Part shown: positions 5,023-5,386 of the stretch, one piece after another
Position numbering within the stretch: position 1 is the stretch's first letter
Layout of the letters: every line of letters starts with the position of its first letter
DNA from: an uncultured Eubacteriales bacterium
GTDB lineage: Bacteria > Bacillota > Clostridia > Oscillospirales > Oscillospiraceae
Direction: 5' to 3'
DNA: 5,386 nt
Assembly (NCBI GenBank): GCA_902496595.1
Contig: CABVBV010000142.1
Span: 1 to 5,386, forward strand
Program-made: the position numbers and the translations under genes
Notes under the pieces: model-generated
The model's input: only the letters and a program-made list of their open reading frames with translations
Told to the model about the DNA's origin: nothing
The model's database searches: none

Positions 5023-5386
5023 GTGATATCGTTTGAGGGCTTTCGTGCGGAGGACGGCTCGCCGATATATTTGCAGATAATACGGTTTGTGAAGCAGGGG
5101 ATCGTCTCGGGCGAGATAGTGGACGGGGACGAGCTGCCGTCCAGGAGGGTGCTCTCGGCGATGCTGGGGCTGAACCCGAACACGGTGCAGAAGGCCTGCC
5201 GCCTGCTCGAAGAAGAGGGGTTGCTCGAGTCGAGGGCGGGCGCAAAGAGCTGCGTGAGCGTCACGGACGAGCTGCGGGAGCGCGTCAGGTCGGAGCTGGT
5301 GCGCTCGGACGCCGTGGCCGCCGCCTCGGCATTTAAAAGAATGGGTGTGCCGCTTGAGGAGGCGCTGGAGCTGGTCAGGCGGGCTT
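5023..5386 (+). CDS. GntR family regulator, YtrA-like (cut by window edge)
   Basis: This is a DNA-binding repressor of the GntR family. From the GTG start, 121 codons are visible and the frame is still open at the window end. The winged helix-turn-helix occupies about residues 12-80, with hallmark segments SPIYLQI (13-19), ELPSRR (37-42), the recognition-helix region GLNPNTVQKA (49-58) and LLEEEGLLESRAG (61-73). NPNTV is typical of the YtrA subfamily. Only a short helical tail follows (about 82-121), with no large ligand-binding domain so far, again as in YtrA proteins, which are usually about 120-130 residues. Few residues are therefore likely to be missing. It sits behind a consensus promoter with two palindromes, which suggests autorepression. 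YtrA-type genes commonly head ABC-transporter operons, so a transporter ATPase gene downstream is expected but not visible. An FadR- or MocR-type member is unlikely given the short tail. Confidence 0.9.
   Translation, partial: MISFEGFRAEDGSPIYLQIIRFVKQGIVSGEIVDGDELPSRRVLSAMLGLNPNTVQKACRLLEEEGLLESRAGAKSCVSVTDELRERVRSELVRSDAVAAASAFKRMGVPLEEALELVRRA

Noticed and set aside
4973..5264. Two overlapping minus-strand frames opposite the GntR gene.
   Set aside because: They are antisense to a clear winged-helix gene, cover its promoter and operator, and are low-complexity in S, P, R and A.

Overview
The window looks like ordinary chromosomal DNA from a GC-rich member of the Clostridia, possibly Oscillospiraceae or a related gut lineage. 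This assignment is inferred. It rests on consensus AGGAGG ribosome sites, sigma-A type promoters, an alanyl-tRNA synthetase with the cysteine-rich insert I associate with clostridial enzymes, and a short YtrA-type GntR regulator. No species is assigned. All four real genes are on the + strand. No rRNA, tRNA, CRISPR array or insertion sequence is visible.

Layout. Positions 1-130 hold a possible terminator from an upstream gene and a good promoter for a MATE-family membrane exporter (131-1531). A probable intrinsic terminator (1550-1593) is followed after about 10 bases by a near-consensus promoter (1603-1631) for alaS (1667-4321). The alaS stop codon directly abuts the ATG of a HIT-family (Hint-like) nucleotide-binding protein (4322-4666), so the two should be co-transcribed and translationally coupled. 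The intergenic stretch 4667-5022 carries no believable gene. It holds a chain of perfect or near-perfect stem-loops and a 12-base direct repeat, ends in a strong intrinsic terminator (4888-4919), and is followed by a consensus promoter. That promoter overlaps two tandem 24-bp palindromes with the same ACTGT-N14-ACAGT layout, set 30 bp apart. It drives a GntR/YtrA-type repressor gene (5023 to beyond the window), which probably autoregulates through those palindromes.

Function. alaS charges tRNA-Ala and edits mischarged tRNA. The coupled HIT protein may hydrolyse nucleoside phosphoramidates or aminoacyl-adenylates, which would make the pairing biochemically sensible, though this is inference. 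The MATE exporter is a separate transcription unit. The GntR gene probably begins another operon, commonly an ABC transporter in this subfamily, lying outside the window.

I do not see an obviously new biological system. The points most worth following are the paired operator in front of the GntR gene, the stem-loop cassette before it, and the alaS-HIT coupling.
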